From Bacteroidota bacterium (GTDB taxonomy: Bacteria > Bacteroidota > Bacteroidia > Sphingobacteriales > Sphingobacteriaceae): a DNA stretch of 17,937 nt. The stretch is from the NCBI GenBank assembly GCA_013288465.1, contig JABDBT010000050.1, forward strand, positions 1 to 17,937. Reading direction: 5' to 3'. The first letter of the stretch is position 1. Each line of letters opens with the position of its first letter. The position numbers and the translations under genes are program-made. The notes under the pieces were generated by a model, which had not been told where the DNA came from, made no database searches, and saw only the letters and a program-made list of their open reading frames with translations. Below are positions 1 to 8,318 of this stretch, piece after piece.

Positions 1-318
1 ACCATAACTGCCCATAATAATATAAACCTCGTAACCGGCAACTACCTGTTCGCGTAAATAGTTTTCTAAATTACCCCAGGTTTGCTGGTTATTTTGAGGG
101 GCTTGTGGTATCATATTGGTCATTAAAAAAGTAGCGGAGTTAGCATCTGACGAACTTGTTCTATCTGCCGAAGGGCAGTTATGCCCCCTATCAAATCCCG
201 ACCCGCTATAACTATTGCTTTGTACGGTGTACCATCCGGCAGGTAAACCATTAAAACCGGCAAAGTTATTTAAGCGCCCGCTTCCGTTAGTGATATTGGA
301 AAGGCTACAGGCTATAAT
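1..318 (-). pseudogene. DNA/RNA non-specific endonuclease fragment (NUC1 family), 5' end missing
   Basis: Read on the minus strand, this open frame encodes part of a beta-beta-alpha-metal nuclease that degrades DNA and RNA without sequence preference. Members are usually exported. The visible signature is GFDRGHNCPSADR (DRGH at 181-192, with the general-base His), followed by FLMTNMIPQAPQNN and QQTWGNLENYLRE. The last two hold the metal-binding Asn and the conserved Trp/Glu of the family. The C-terminus lies beyond the window edge. Upstream, the family-like sequence fades at about 290-300 (RLNNFAGFNGLPAGWY is the first recognisable part), and an in-frame stop lies at 319-321. There is no ATG, GTG or TTG between that stop and the conserved core. 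The signal peptide and N-terminal third that homologues carry are therefore absent. I infer a 5'-truncated remnant; an assembly chimera is the alternative. Confidence 0.75.
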
Positions 319-403
319 TTATTATCAAATCTGCCGCAAGCTATACAGGATGCTGTAGAAACACAGAAAGATCCAGGACATTAATATTTTTATCTATGAA
401 ATC

Positions 404-1396
404 CTATAATCCCAATTGCGCTGATATTTCCAGCATCCGCTGAATTGGCTTTACTGCTTTTTCAATAATATGCTGGGGTACCTGTATCTCGGGCATTTCA
501 TTTTTAAGGCATAAATAAAGCTTCTCTAACGTATTACGCTTCATGTGCGGGCAATCATTGCAGGCACAGCTATTATTTGGCGGAGCGGGGATAAAAACCT
601 TATCGGGGTTTTCCTTTTGCATCTGGTGTAAAATACCTGCTTCGGTAGCTACTATAAATTCTCTATCAGGATGGTTGCCTGCATATTTTAAAATACCGGT
701 TGTTGAACCTACATAATCAGCCATTTGCAATATAACTTCTTCACATTCAGGGTGTGCCAATAGCTTTGCACCTGGATAACGTTCTTTTAATTTAGTTATC
801 TTTTCTCTCGAAAATATTTCATGCACCATACAGGCGCCGTTCCATATTACCAGGTCGCGGCCTGTTTTTTTAGCAACGTATGCACCCAAATTTTTATCGG
901 GGCCAAATATTATTTTCTGGTCTTTTGGCAGGCTTTCTACAATTTGTACAGCATTGCTTGATGTACAAACTATATCACTTAAAGCTTTCAACTCGGCCGT
1001 ACAGTTTACATAAGTTATCACCAAATGATCGGGATATTGCTCCTTAAACTTTTTAAACAAATGCGGCGGGCAGCTATCAGCCAGGCTGCAGCCTGCTTTT
1101 ATGTCGGGTAGTAGGACCGTTTTGTTTGGAGATAATATTTTGGCTGTTTCGGCCATGAAGTGTACGCCGGCAAAAACAATAATATCAGCATTGGTTTTTG
1201 CGGCTTGTTGCGATAATCCCAAACTATCCCCAATATAATCGGCAATATCCTGTATATCAGGTTCTTGATAGTAATGAGCCAAAATAACCGCATTTTTTTC
1301 TTTTTTTAATTTTTCAATTTCCACAAAAAGGTCAAGCGTCGGATCAATTTCTTCCTCGGCATATCCTTTCACATTTATTTCTTCGAAGGTATTCAT
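404..1396 (-). CDS. nadA: Quinolinate synthase NadA
   Basis: This is the cytoplasmic [4Fe-4S] enzyme that condenses iminoaspartate (from NadB) with dihydroxyacetone phosphate to give quinolinate, the second step of NAD synthesis from aspartate. Numbered from a GTG at 1402, the protein shows [18 protein letters not shown] (residues 38-55) and the three cluster-ligand regions: [12 protein letters not shown] (C105), [10 protein letters not shown] (C191) and CACNDCPHM (C279/281/284, probably C284). ECEEV and GSTTGI also fit the family. The length of about 330 residues is normal. I start at the ATG at 1396; the in-frame GTG at 1402 would add two residues. The frame crosses two T7 runs near 1290-1310 without a break, which matters for judging the frameshifts elsewhere. 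It is transcribed divergently from nadB; nadC is not in the window. Identification is secure. Confidence 0.97.
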   Translation of the reverse strand: MNTFEEINVKGYAEEEIDPTLDLFVEIEKLKKEKNAVILAHYYQEPDIQDIADYIGDSLGLSQQAAKTNADIIVFAGVHFMAETAKILSPNKTVLLPDIKAGCSLADSCPPHLFKKFKEQYPDHLVITYVNCTAELKALSDIVCTSSNAVQIVESLPKDQKIIFGPDKNLGAYVAKKTGRDLVIWNGACMVHEIFSREKITKLKERYPGAKLLAHPECEEVILQMADYVGSTTGILKYAGNHPDREFIVATEAGILHQMQKENPDKVFIPAPPNNSCACNDCPHMKRNTLEKLYLCLKNEMPEIQVPQHIIEKAVKPIQRMLEISAQLGL

Positions 1397-1804
1397 TTCC
1401 ACAATTCAAATAATAACAACTAATTATTTATATAAAAAAGAACTATTGTTATTGGTGTGTTAGTTATGTTTAAAAGTTGTTGTAGTTTTTATCGCTAAAG
1501 TTTTTTCTAACTATTTATTAACAATTTATTTACAGTTATTAAATATCAGTTGGTTGATTTACAGGGATATTTGTTAACCATATTTTATTTTTAAAAGTTA
1601 TATGTTGATATTTTATGGCGTTAATAAATGTTAGTTACCTGTAAAATATGGCGCAAAAGTAGCTTAAAGATTAGTACTATTATCAGTAAAAAGTAAGGTT
1701 ATCCACCTATTATTTTTTTATTAGGTATTTGCTTACACAAAATTAACATCTTTAAGCCCTATTGTTAACATAATGTTTAATTTTACACCTATAAGATATA
1801 TATT
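1397..1804. promoter_or_regulatory. Divergent nadA-nadB control region
   Basis: This is about 400 bp of very AT-rich non-coding DNA between the two divergent NAD genes, with no ORF I would support. On the minus strand, TACTTTTG (1661-1654) fits the Bacteroidota -7 box TAnnTTTG and could drive nadA with a leader of about 250 nt, although no TTTG -33 box is evident. For nadB I see only the weak TAATGTTT near 1771. The word TTTACAG occurs at 1529 and 1558 and as its complement CCTGTAAA at 1638-1645, so one pair forms an 8-bp inverted repeat (TTTACAGG/CCTGTAAA). This might be an operator, but I cannot assign a regulator. A single DnaA-box-like TTATCCACC lies at 1699-1707. Confidence 0.5.
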
Positions 1805-3397
1805 ATGACCAGGACTGTGGATTTCCTTGTGGTTGGTTCGGGCATAGCCGGATTAAGTTTTGCACTAAAGGCGGCAAAGCATGGTAAGGTTCTGATAGTT
1901 ACCAAATCAAATGAAGATGAATCAAACACTAAGTATGCCCAGGGAGGCGTTGCGGTAGTTGTGGATAAAAAAGAAGATTCATTTGAAAAGCATATAAATG
2001 ATACATTAATTGCGGGTGATGACCTTTGTGATAAGGAAGTTGTGGAAATTGTTGTTAAAGAAGGCCCTGCCCGAATAAGGGAGATTATTGATTACGGAAC
2101 CAATTTCGACAAAACTAATGAAGGTATTTATGACCTGGCAAAAGAGGGTGGGCATTCAGAATTCAGGGTGCTGCATTATAAAGATATTACAGGTTTTGAA
2201 ATTGAAAGGTCATTATTAGAGCAGATACATAAAAACCCTAACATTGAAATATTAACCCATTATTTCGCGGTTGATTTGATAACACAACATCACCTGGGTG
2301 AGTTTGTAGATAAATCATCAGATGATATCACCTGTTATGGCATTTATGCTTTTAATACTGAGAGCAAATCGGTCGAAAAGATATTATCAAAAATTACGGT
2401 AATGGCTTCGGGCGGGTCAGGGCATATTTATTCGGTAACCACTAACCCTACTATTGCAACCGGCGATGGTGTGGCGATGGTTTATCGGGCCAAAGGAAAA
2501 GTTAGGAATATGGAGTTTATCCAGTTTCATCCTACAGCTTTATATAATCCGGGAGAGTATCCTTCATTTTTAATATCCGAAGCGGTACGTGGTTTTGGTG
2601 GTATTTTAAAACGTACCAATGGTGAGGAATTTATGCAGGAATATGATGAACGGAAATCATTAGCTCCGCGAGATATTGTTGCCAGGGCCATTGATGCCGA
2701 GATAAAAAAATCGGGCGAAGATTATGTTTATTTAGATATACGTCATCGTAAAAAGAGCGACATTTTAACGCACTTCCCTAATATATATGCCAAGTGTTTG
2801 GATATTGGTATTGATATGACTACCGATATGATACCCGTTGCACCGGCCTGTCATTATATGTGCGGCGGTGTTATGGTTGATCATTCGGGAAGGTCATCTA
2901 TACTGAAGTTATATGCCTGCGGTGAATGTGCATCAACAGGTTTACATGGCGCTAACCGGTTAGCATCAAATTCATTATTGGAGGCATTGGTTTTCGCACA
3001 CCGTATTTACGCCGACGCTATAAAGCAGGTGGATACAGTTGTAATACCTGAAAACATACCTGATTGGGATGAAAAAGGTGTACAATTATCAAATGAAGAT
3101 ATATTGGTTACCCACAACGTGCGCGAAATGCAAAAACTGATGAACGACTATGTAGGCATTGTTCGTTCAGATTTTAGGCTGGAAAGGGCTATGCGCCGGT
3201 TGGGTTTATTATACGAAGAAACAGAAGCGTTTTATAAACGCACCAAAGTATCCGTAAAGCTTTGCGAGTTACGTAACCTTATACAGGTATCGTATATCGT
3301 AGTAAAATCGGCCATGATGCGTAAGGAGAGCAGGGGGCTGCATTATACAACTGATTACCCCGAACACCAGGGGGTTTTGGAGGATACGGTTTTTTGA
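1805..3397 (+). CDS. nadB: L-aspartate oxidase NadB
   Basis: This FAD enzyme oxidises L-aspartate to iminoaspartate, using O2 or fumarate as acceptor, and feeds NadA. The N-terminal Rossmann motif is GSGIAG (residues 11-16), followed by NTKYAQGGVAVV (41-52). The succinate-dehydrogenase/fumarate-reductase fold is shown by FIQFHPTALY (H242), LAPRDIVARAID (R289) and APACHYMCGGV (H350). These match the His/Arg/His active-site set known from E. coli NadB (H244, R290, H351). GECASTGLHGANRLASNSLLEAL closes the FAD domain, and residues from about 430 form the helical C-terminal domain. The length of 530 residues is normal. No Shine-Dalgarno sequence precedes the ATG, as is usual in this phylum. The gene is intact and divergent from nadA. 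Confidence 0.97.
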   Translation: MTRTVDFLVVGSGIAGLSFALKAAKHGKVLIVTKSNEDESNTKYAQGGVAVVVDKKEDSFEKHINDTLIAGDDLCDKEVVEIVVKEGPARIREIIDYGTNFDKTNEGIYDLAKEGGHSEFRVLHYKDITGFEIERSLLEQIHKNPNIEILTHYFAVDLITQHHLGEFVDKSSDDITCYGIYAFNTESKSVEKILSKITVMASGGSGHIYSVTTNPTIATGDGVAMVYRAKGKVRNMEFIQFHPTALYNPGEYPSFLISEAVRGFGGILKRTNGEEFMQEYDERKSLAPRDIVARAIDAEIKKSGEDYVYLDIRHRKKSDILTHFPNIYAKCLDIGIDMTTDMIPVAPACHYMCGGVMVDHSGRSSILKLYACGECASTGLHGANRLASNSLLEALVFAHRIYADAIKQVDTVVIPENIPDWDEKGVQLSNEDILVTHNVREMQKLMNDYVGIVRSDFRLERAMRRLGLLYEETEAFYKRTKVSVKLCELRNLIQVSYIVVKSAMMRKESRGLHYTTDYPEHQGVLEDTVF

Positions 3398-3420
3398 TTT
3401 CGAATGTTCGATTTCGAAAT
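3397..3420 (+). terminator. Possible hairpin after nadB
   Basis: ATTTCGAA (3397-3404) pairs perfectly with TTCGAAAT (3413-3420) across an 8-nt loop, starting at the last base of the nadB stop codon. The stem is AT-rich and no uninterrupted U tract follows, so it is a weak intrinsic terminator candidate. It also separates nadB from the convergent tRNA gene. Confidence 0.35.
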
Positions 3421-3435
3421 TAGATTTATTTAAAG

Positions 3436-3508
3436 AGCGGAAAACGGGATTCGAACCCGCGGCCTTCAGTTTGGGAAACTGATGCTCTACCAGCTGAGCT
3501 ATTTCCGC
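3436..3508 (-). tRNA. tRNA-Gly (anticodon CCC)
   Basis: On the minus strand the sequence folds into a complete cloverleaf of 73 nt. The acceptor stem is GCGGAAA/TTTCCGC, the D arm is GCTC-AGCTGGTA-GAGC, and the anticodon stem TCAGT/ACTGA closes the loop TTCCCAA, so the anticodon is CCC, reading GGG. The T arm has GCGGG, loop TTCGAAT and CCCGT. The discriminator is U, as usual for bacterial tRNA-Gly. The 3' CCA is not encoded; the next bases are CTT, so it would be added enzymatically. Upstream, TACATTAG (3524-3517) resembles the -7 box with one mismatch and would place the transcript start just before the 5' end. Confidence 0.96.
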
Positions 3509-3555
3509 TTATTGCGCTAATGTAGATAGTATTTAAGTTATTAAAAAATATAATG

Positions 3556-3563
3556 TAAATTTG
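3556..3563 (+). promoter_or_regulatory. Bacteroidota -7 box for the toxin-antitoxin operon
   Basis: TAAATTTG is a perfect match to TAnnTTTG. With the box centred at -7, transcription would start at about 3566-3567, right on the antitoxin ATG, implying a leaderless or nearly leaderless mRNA. A TTTG -33 element is not clear. Confidence 0.45.
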
Positions 3564-3566
3564 AGT

Positions 3567-3795
3567 ATGGAACGCACAATAATAACGCCTAAAAAAAACA
3601 CATATTAGGTTGGATATACCTGAAAAATATGTGGGTAAAAAAATTGAAATAACGTATTCCGAAGTAGATGAAATAGACCGAACTTCTAAAAAGAAAACGA
3701 TGGCTGATTTTTGGGGAATATTATCTGATGAAACCGCCAACGAATTACATGCTCATGTAGATAAAAGCCGTAGCGAGTGGGAAAGGGGTATTTAA
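3567..3795 (+). CDS. VapB-like antitoxin, frameshifted near its start
   Basis: This is the putative antitoxin of the downstream PIN toxin; it should bind and neutralise the toxin and autoregulate the operon. The main frame (from TTG at 3610) reads LDIPEKYVGKKIEITY, then DEIDRTSKKKTMADFWGILSDE and the C-terminal SRSEWERGI. The ADFWG...SDETA and SRxEWERxI ends are hallmarks of Bacteroidota antitoxins of this sort. Family proteins begin with a short beta strand, and that piece is present in another frame: the ATG at 3567 encodes MERTIITPKK, then runs into TAT TAG. Removing one A from the A8 tract at 3591-3598 joins the two as ...TPKKTHIRLDIPEKY... So either the antitoxin starts at TTG 3610 with about 60 residues, or a +1 shift, or a sequence error, separates its first codons. 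It overlaps the toxin by 19 nt and is AT-rich like it. Confidence 0.7.
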
Positions 3796-4157
3796 TAGAT
3801 TCTAATGCGATTATAGATTTTTTTAATCAGTCCTTACCAGAGCCAGGTAAAAAGCTACTTTTTAATATAAAACCTATTATTTCTATTATCACATTTATTG
3901 AAATTTTTAGTAATAGTGGTATGAATGAAATGGATAAAATTCAACTTCAAGATTTTACCGAAATAGCTACAATTCATGATATAGATCGTGATGTGGCATT
4001 AAAGGCAATAGAACTTCGCTTAAAATATAAAATTAAATTACCTGATGCATTGATAGCCGCTACGGCTTTAAGATACGATCTGATTTTAATTACCAGAAAT
4101 CTTTCTGACTTCGCCAAAATAGAGAAACTGCGAATTATAAATCCACATAAAATATAA
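3777..4157 (+). CDS. vapC: PIN-domain toxin, VapC family
   Basis: This is a predicted Mg-dependent endoribonuclease toxin of a type II toxin-antitoxin pair. The 126-residue frame has the four acidic PIN positions: D8 in YLIDSNAIIDFF, E42 in ITFIEIFS, D90 in KLPDALIAATAL and D111 in TRNLSDFAKI. N10 is also in place. The length and the single-domain layout fit VapC. The start is the GTG at 3777, inside the antitoxin's last codons, and it places MGKGYLIDSN at the normal N-terminus; such overlaps are typical of coupled TA genes. The toxin frame has no visible lesion, whereas the antitoxin start is frameshifted. The gene is clearly AT-richer than nadB or mnmG, which suggests acquisition. The RNA target cannot be told from sequence. 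Confidence 0.88.
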   Translation: MGKGYLIDSNAIIDFFNQSLPEPGKKLLFNIKPIISIITFIEIFSNSGMNEMDKIQLQDFTEIATIHDIDRDVALKAIELRLKYKIKLPDALIAATALRYDLILITRNLSDFAKIEKLRIINPHKI

Positions 4158-4158
4158 C

Positions 4159-4671
4159 ATGTCCATCATCATACCCGTAAAAGATAAATCCCCATCATGG
4201 GGCGAAGATTGTTTTATTGCTGAAAATGCTACAATAGTAGGGGATGTGGTAATGGGCGATAAATGTTCTGTTTGGTTTAACGCGGTAATACGGGGCGATG
4301 TGCATTATATTAAAATTGGCAATAATACTAATATCCAGGATGGCGCGGTAATACACGCCACATATCTTTATGCGCCAACCAATATAGGCAATAACGTTTC
4401 TATTGGCCATAACGCGCTTGTACATGGGTGTACACTGCATGATAACGTTTTAATAGGCATGGGGGCTATTGTAATGGATCATGCCGTGGTTGAGCCTTAT
4501 GTTATCATAGCTGCCGGGGCTGTAGTGCTTGAAAAGACTATTTGCGAATCAGGCTACTTATATGCGGGTACACCGGCAAAAAAGATAAAGCCGCTAAGCG
4601 ACGAGCAAAAAGAAATGCTTAACCGGTTGCCCAATAATTATATCATGTATTCGGGCTGGTTTAAAGCGTAG
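4159..4671 (+). CDS. Gamma-class carbonic anhydrase family protein (hexapeptide-repeat)
   Basis: This 170-residue left-handed beta-helix protein belongs to the YrdA/PaaY branch of gamma carbonic anhydrases. Turns such as IAENATIVGDVVMGDKCSVW and IGNNVSIGHNALVHGC are the hexapeptide repeats. The three zinc histidines of the Cam family correspond to H66 (NIQDGAVIHAT), H84 and H89 (GHNALVHG), with the expected five-residue spacing. The neighbouring Arg/Asp (VIRGDV) and Gln (NIQDG) are also kept. It should form a trimer with metal at the subunit interface. Many relatives show weak or no CO2 hydration, so the actual substrate is uncertain. The ATG begins 1 nt after the vapC stop, so it may be co-transcribed with the toxin. 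Its 3' end overlaps the convergent lipoprotein gene by 11 bp. Confidence 0.92.
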   Translation: MSIIIPVKDKSPSWGEDCFIAENATIVGDVVMGDKCSVWFNAVIRGDVHYIKIGNNTNIQDGAVIHATYLYAPTNIGNNVSIGHNALVHGCTLHDNVLIGMGAIVMDHAVVEPYVIIAAGAVVLEKTICESGYLYAGTPAKKIKPLSDEQKEMLNRLPNNYIMYSGWFKA

Positions 4672-5971
4672 CCTCGCGGGGTATAATTATGTCAAACTTG
4701 CTTTCCCAATTGGCGCGTAAGAGTATGACCGCCTTATCTACCCAAATATTTTCGGGTTGGCGGCCCTCTTTAATACTACCACTATCCCATTTTCCATTTC
4801 CGTTATCGTCATAAGCTACACGTACATGATATTTACCTGCAAGGTAATCTTTATAAACCAGCGACCTGCTCTTTTTTACTACATCGCTTCGCAATACCAT
4901 TCCCTGGTCGTTTAAGAGCTCAACAATATAATTATGAGCGGTATCAGGTACAGTTACGGTTAAGGTAATCTGGCCGTAGTTTTGCGGTTTATCTATCCTG
5001 AACCTTTTAGGGATCTTTTTGTTCTTATCGCCAAAAAACCCAGTTAAAGCACCTTCGTTTAAAGTTAAGGTATAAGCCGTATTTTGTTTCCAGGGATATT
5101 TTAGCATTAGGTGCTTTAAGTTTGCAGTATCTTTTACAAGGATGAAATTATTTACCGTTGTCGAGTCCTCCAATAACGTAATAAGCGAGGGGTCATAACT
5201 GGTTATCGGCGTACTGGCAATAATGCTTAGATCAACACCTGGCTTTAGCAGTCCGCCTATGTCGGCATTGGTCCGTATATATACACCGTGGATAAAACTT
5301 TCTTTACGGCCCTTTCGTACGGATACAGAATCAAGAGGTTTGTTATTTTCAAACAGGGCCACCCTTAACGAATCAAAATCCATGTTTTTTAAATAGATCT
5401 GCGCGGTATCCCGTGTTTTGCTGATCTCCATATACTTATCCGCATCGAGTCCGTTAGGGTATATAATGTGTAAGGTTGGTTTTTCAACAGGCCGGTTAAA
5501 CACCAACAGCAGTTTACCATCCACATCAAACTTATGGTCAGGGAAACGAAACTTTGACGGGATAGGTTTAAACAATTTAAGTTGTACCCCGGTAGTATCT
5601 GTTTGCAGGTTTATGAGTTTATTGGGGAAGGCTATCAACTCATTATCGTTATCATAAATTTTATTAGGCGCCGTTTCTTTCAGGGCATATAGTTTGTAAT
5701 AACCCTCATGCAGGTTGCCCAATGTAAAGTTGCCGGCGGTATCTGTTGTTGTGTAAATAGTGGGTTTCAATTTACCAAAGCGTAAAGAGTCTTGTTTTAG
5801 GGTGAAAAGCATCACCGTTACATCTTTTTCTTTTTGTTGGTTAAGGATGTTGGTCACGTTGCCCGAAATGCTTAATGAATCGATATGTGTGCCGGTTGAA
5901 AAAACATAGGTGAAGTTTTTCAAAACATTCCCTTCATTTAAATCGGCAATAGCCTTGCCAAAGTTGATCAC
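4661..5971 (-). CDS. Ig-like domain lipoprotein, C-terminal part (downstream of frameshift)
   Basis: This is the larger, downstream part of the lipoprotein whose start lies at 6317. It reads INFGKAIADLNEGN and FTYVFSTGTHIDSLSISG, which ends the N-terminal SbsA/Big_5-type Ig-like domain. A carboxypeptidase-regulatory-like beta domain follows (TIYTTTDTAGNFTLGNL, EGYYKLYALKE), then further beta-rich segments to GKWDSGSIKEGRQPE near the C-terminus. It has no enzymatic motif; the protein is probably an outer-membrane-anchored surface or periplasmic factor of unknown role, common in Bacteroidota. The ATG at 5971 is probably not a natural start, because coding continues upstream in the same frame to the A8 tract at 5982-5989 (NTTYVINFGK). 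Restoring the frame gives one protein of about 551 residues. Family assignment is good; function is unknown. Confidence 0.75.
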   Translation of the reverse strand: MINFGKAIADLNEGNVLKNFTYVFSTGTHIDSLSISGNVTNILNQQKEKDVTVMLFTLKQDSLRFGKLKPTIYTTTDTAGNFTLGNLHEGYYKLYALKETAPNKIYDNDNELIAFPNKLINLQTDTTGVQLKLFKPIPSKFRFPDHKFDVDGKLLLVFNRPVEKPTLHIIYPNGLDADKYMEISKTRDTAQIYLKNMDFDSLRVALFENNKPLDSVSVRKGRKESFIHGVYIRTNADIGGLLKPGVDLSIIASTPITSYDPSLITLLEDSTTVNNFILVKDTANLKHLMLKYPWKQNTAYTLTLNEGALTGFFGDKNKKIPKRFRIDKPQNYGQITLTVTVPDTAHNYIVELLNDQGMVLRSDVVKKSRSLVYKDYLAGKYHVRVAYDDNGNGKWDSGSIKEGRQPENIWVDKAVILLRANWESKFDIIIPREATL

Positions 5972-6317
5972 ATAAGTCGTATTTTTTTTGCAACGTGTCC
6001 TTATCTTTAAATGTAATGATCAAACTTTTTGGCTTTTTGGTATAGTTATAATCAGGAAGGGGTTCCAGGGTCGGGCTTATCGTTATTTCCTGGTATTGGT
6101 TAACGAGTTTAAAATACTCATCAAAATCCAGTACGATTGTTTTTGACGAAAAATTATGAGTCATATTTTTCGGCGTAGCCTTTAATAATCTTGGAGGGGT
6201 AACGTCCCTGGGGCCGCCCTGTGGTTTTTGCTGAACGGCGCAGCTAAAAATGATCATCGAGACCATGCCGAAGATGAGAAACCGGAAGAAAATAGCCCTT
6301 TTTTTATTTAACGTCAT
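5934..6317 (-). CDS. Ig-like domain lipoprotein, N-terminal part (frameshifted)
   Basis: This is the start of the gene continued at 4661-5971. The first 26 residues are a lipoprotein signal: positive start (NKKR), hydrophobic core (FLIFGMVSMII) and lipobox IFSC with C26 as the lipidated cysteine. The phylum-typical QQKPQGGPRDVTPPRLLKATP and an Ig-like fold (IVLDFDEYFKLVN, ITISPTLEPLPDY) follow. Family similarity stops after DKDTLQ (residue 110). The tail KKYDLCDQLWQGYCRFK is out-of-frame reading of INFGKAIADLNE. One extra base in the coding-strand A8 tract explains this: CAA AAA AAT ACG would give QKNTTYVINFGK. As written, a truncated 127-residue product results. Whether this is a true lesion, slippage or a sequencing error is open. 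Confidence 0.75.
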   Translation of the reverse strand: MTLNKKRAIFFRFLIFGMVSMIIFSCAVQQKPQGGPRDVTPPRLLKATPKNMTHNFSSKTIVLDFDEYFKLVNQYQEITISPTLEPLPDYNYTKKPKSLIITFKDKDTLQKKYDLCDQLWQGYCRFK

Positions 6318-6370
6318 TTTTATGCGAAATAAACGGTTTTTATGTTTTTATGAAGATTACTATTCGAAAG

Positions 6371-6378
6371 CAAAAATA
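6371..6378 (-). promoter_or_regulatory. -7 box for the Ig-like lipoprotein gene
   Basis: On the minus strand TATTTTTG fits TAnnTTTG exactly and would start a transcript near 6368, about 50 nt before the ATG at 6317. It lies in the short gap after mnmG, suggesting separate transcription. No TTTG -33 element is visible. Confidence 0.4.
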
Positions 6379-6429
6379 ATGGCTTATAAACAGCGTTTTA
6401 TAATTAACTGAATAACAGCAGTTTACGGA

Positions 6430-8292
6430 CTATCTTGATATGTGAACCATTAAAACAGATATATCAGAAGGCGATACGCCCGAAATACGGGATGCCTGCC
6501 CCAAAGTACGCGGTTTTATTTTCATTAACTTTTCACGGGCCTCTTTTGAGAGCGACACCAATTGATGATAATTAAATTCCGAATTAATTTCTTTGTCCTC
6601 CATTTTTTTCATCCGTTCAACGATATCCATTTCCTTTTCAAAATAACTCTCATATTTGATTTTTATTTCAGCTTGCTCAATAGTTTCTTTATCGTAAGTA
6701 TTCAGCAGTTCGTTTAATGCCGCATCGTTTTTACGCAGATCGTTAAAGGCAACCTGTGGCCTGCTCAACAAATTAAACAGTTTGGCTCCCTGCGAAAGCG
6801 GGCTTGTGCCCAAATCTTCCAGTAAACTATTAATGCTTGCGGGGTCAATTGATTTTGATTTGGTATAGGCCACAATAGCATCCGAGTTTTTTACCTTTTG
6901 ATTGACCTTTTCTAAACGCGCGTCGTTTATCAAACCCAGTTCATGGCCGATAGGGCTTAGGCGGATATCCGCATTATCCTGTCTTAACAGCAGCCGGTGT
7001 TCGGCGCGCGAAGTAAACATACGGTAGGGCTCTTCTGTTCCCTTTGTTACCAGGTCATCAATTAGTACGCCAATATATGATTCCGACCTTTTTAAGATCA
7101 ACTCATGTTTATCGTTTATTTTTTGATGCGCATTGATACCTGCAATGAAGCCCTGCGATGCGGCTTCTTCATAACCGGTGGTGCCATTTATCTGCCCTGC
7201 AAAATAAAGATTGCTGATTTGTTTAGTTTCTAAAGTAAGCCCTAATTGGGTAGGAGGGAAGAAATCATATTCAATGGCATAGCCCGGGCGGAACATTTTT
7301 GTATTTTCGAAACCCGGTATTTGGGTTAGCGCTTTGTATTGTACATCTTCGGGCAGCGAGGTTGAGAACCCGTTTACATATATCTCACAGGTATTCCAGC
7401 CTTCGGGCTCAACAAATATCTGGTGGCGGTCGCGTTCGGCAAAGCGGTTTATTTTATCTTCAATGGATGGGCAATACCTCGGCCCCAAACCTTTAATACG
7501 CCCGGTAAACATCGGTGAGCGTTCAAAGCCTTCTTTTAATGTTTCATGCACCTTGTTGTTGGTATAGGTTATCCAGCAGCAACGCTGCTCTTTTACCAGT
7601 TCAACATCGGTGTAGGAGAACCTGCCGCGCTCTTCATCACCCCACTGTTCTTCCATCAGGCTATAGTTTAAACTGCGGCCATCCACACGCGGAGGGGTGC
7701 CTGTTTTCATTCTGCCCGATTCAAAGCCGAGGGTTAACAATTGTTCTGTTATACCGGTCGCGGCTTTTTCGCCGGTACGGCCACCGCCCATCTTTTTCTC
7801 GCCAATATGTATAACGCCGTTCAAAAAGGTTCCGTTGGTTAGCACCACCGATTCGGCTTCAATCTCCAAGCCCAAAGAGGTTTTCACCCCACAAACCGTA
7901 TTGTTTTTAACCAACAAGCCCGATACCATATCCTGCCAAAAATCAACATTAGGGGTACGCTCCAGGGCTAAACGCCATTCTTCTGCAAAACGCATACGGT
8001 CGCTTTGTGCCCTTGGGCTCCACATGGCGGGGCCTTTTGATAGGTTTAGCATTCTAAATTGCAGAGATGTTTTATCGGTTATTATACCCGAATAGCCACC
8101 CAGCGCATCAATCTCGCGCACAATTTGCCCCTTGGCCACACCGCCCATAGCGGGGTTGCAGCTCATTTGTGCAATAGTGCCCATGTTCATCGTGATCAAC
8201 AGAACCGATGAGCCCAGGTTGGCAGCGGCAGCAGCGGCCTCACAGCCCGCGTGGCCCGCGCCAACAACTATTACATTATATTTTTTAAACAT
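6430..8292 (-). CDS. mnmG: tRNA uridine-5-carboxymethylaminomethyl modification enzyme MnmG
   Basis: MnmG (GidA) works with MnmE to install the carboxymethylaminomethyl group on wobble U34 of certain tRNAs, using FAD and methylene-tetrahydrofolate. The FAD motif [10 protein letters not shown] is at residues 11-20. Family signatures follow in order: [48 protein letters not shown] (with the conserved Cys), [14 protein letters not shown] and [13 protein letters not shown]. The helical C-terminal domain that contacts MnmE ends in [16 protein letters not shown] start at the ATG at 8292, giving 620 residues. GGAGG lies 4 nt upstream, and the protein then begins [13 protein letters not shown] as in homologues. 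The frame is open upstream to an ATG at 8319, but that MFHVEHGGK extension is only a translated parS-like palindrome. The gene is intact. Confidence 0.97.
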   Translation of the reverse strand: MFKKYNVIVVGAGHAGCEAAAAAANLGSSVLLITMNMGTIAQMSCNPAMGGVAKGQIVREIDALGGYSGIITDKTSLQFRMLNLSKGPAMWSPRAQSDRMRFAEEWRLALERTPNVDFWQDMVSGLLVKNNTVCGVKTSLGLEIEAESVVLTNGTFLNGVIHIGEKKMGGGRTGEKAATGITEQLLTLGFESGRMKTGTPPRVDGRSLNYSLMEEQWGDEERGRFSYTDVELVKEQRCCWITYTNNKVHETLKEGFERSPMFTGRIKGLGPRYCPSIEDKINRFAERDRHQIFVEPEGWNTCEIYVNGFSTSLPEDVQYKALTQIPGFENTKMFRPGYAIEYDFFPPTQLGLTLETKQISNLYFAGQINGTTGYEEAASQGFIAGINAHQKINDKHELILKRSESYIGVLIDDLVTKGTEEPYRMFTSRAEHRLLLRQDNADIRLSPIGHELGLINDARLEKVNQKVKNSDAIVAYTKSKSIDPASINSLLEDLGTSPLSQGAKLFNLLSRPQVAFNDLRKNDAALNELLNTYDKETIEQAEIKIKYESYFEKEMDIVERMKKMEDKEINSEFNYHQLVSLSKEAREKLMKIKPRTLGQASRISGVSPSDISVLMVHISR

Positions 8293-8302
8293 TTTACCTC
8301 CA

Positions 8303-8318
8303 TGTTCCACGTGGAACA
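8303..8318. promoter_or_regulatory. parS-like site 1 (ParB-binding palindrome)
   Basis: TGTTCCACGTGGAACA is a perfect 16-bp palindrome of the chromosomal parS type (B. subtilis consensus TGTTTCACGTGAAACA; Pseudomonas sites carry the GTTCCACGTGGAAC core). It lies just upstream of the mnmG ribosome-binding site. Binding by ParB is inferred. Confidence 0.8.

Noticed and set aside
1403..1804. Possible replication origin in the AT-rich nadA-nadB spacer
   Set aside because: Only one DnaA-box-like 9-mer is present, with no cluster of boxes, and divergent promoters explain the AT richness.
3426..3740. Minus-strand open frame of 104 codons
   Set aside because: It runs through the tRNA-Gly gene and antisense to the antitoxin; its residues show no family pattern.
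3436..4157. Genomic island integrated at tRNA-Gly
   Set aside because: There is no integrase and no repeat of the tRNA 3' end, and the toxin-antitoxin genes lie on the 5' side of the tRNA.
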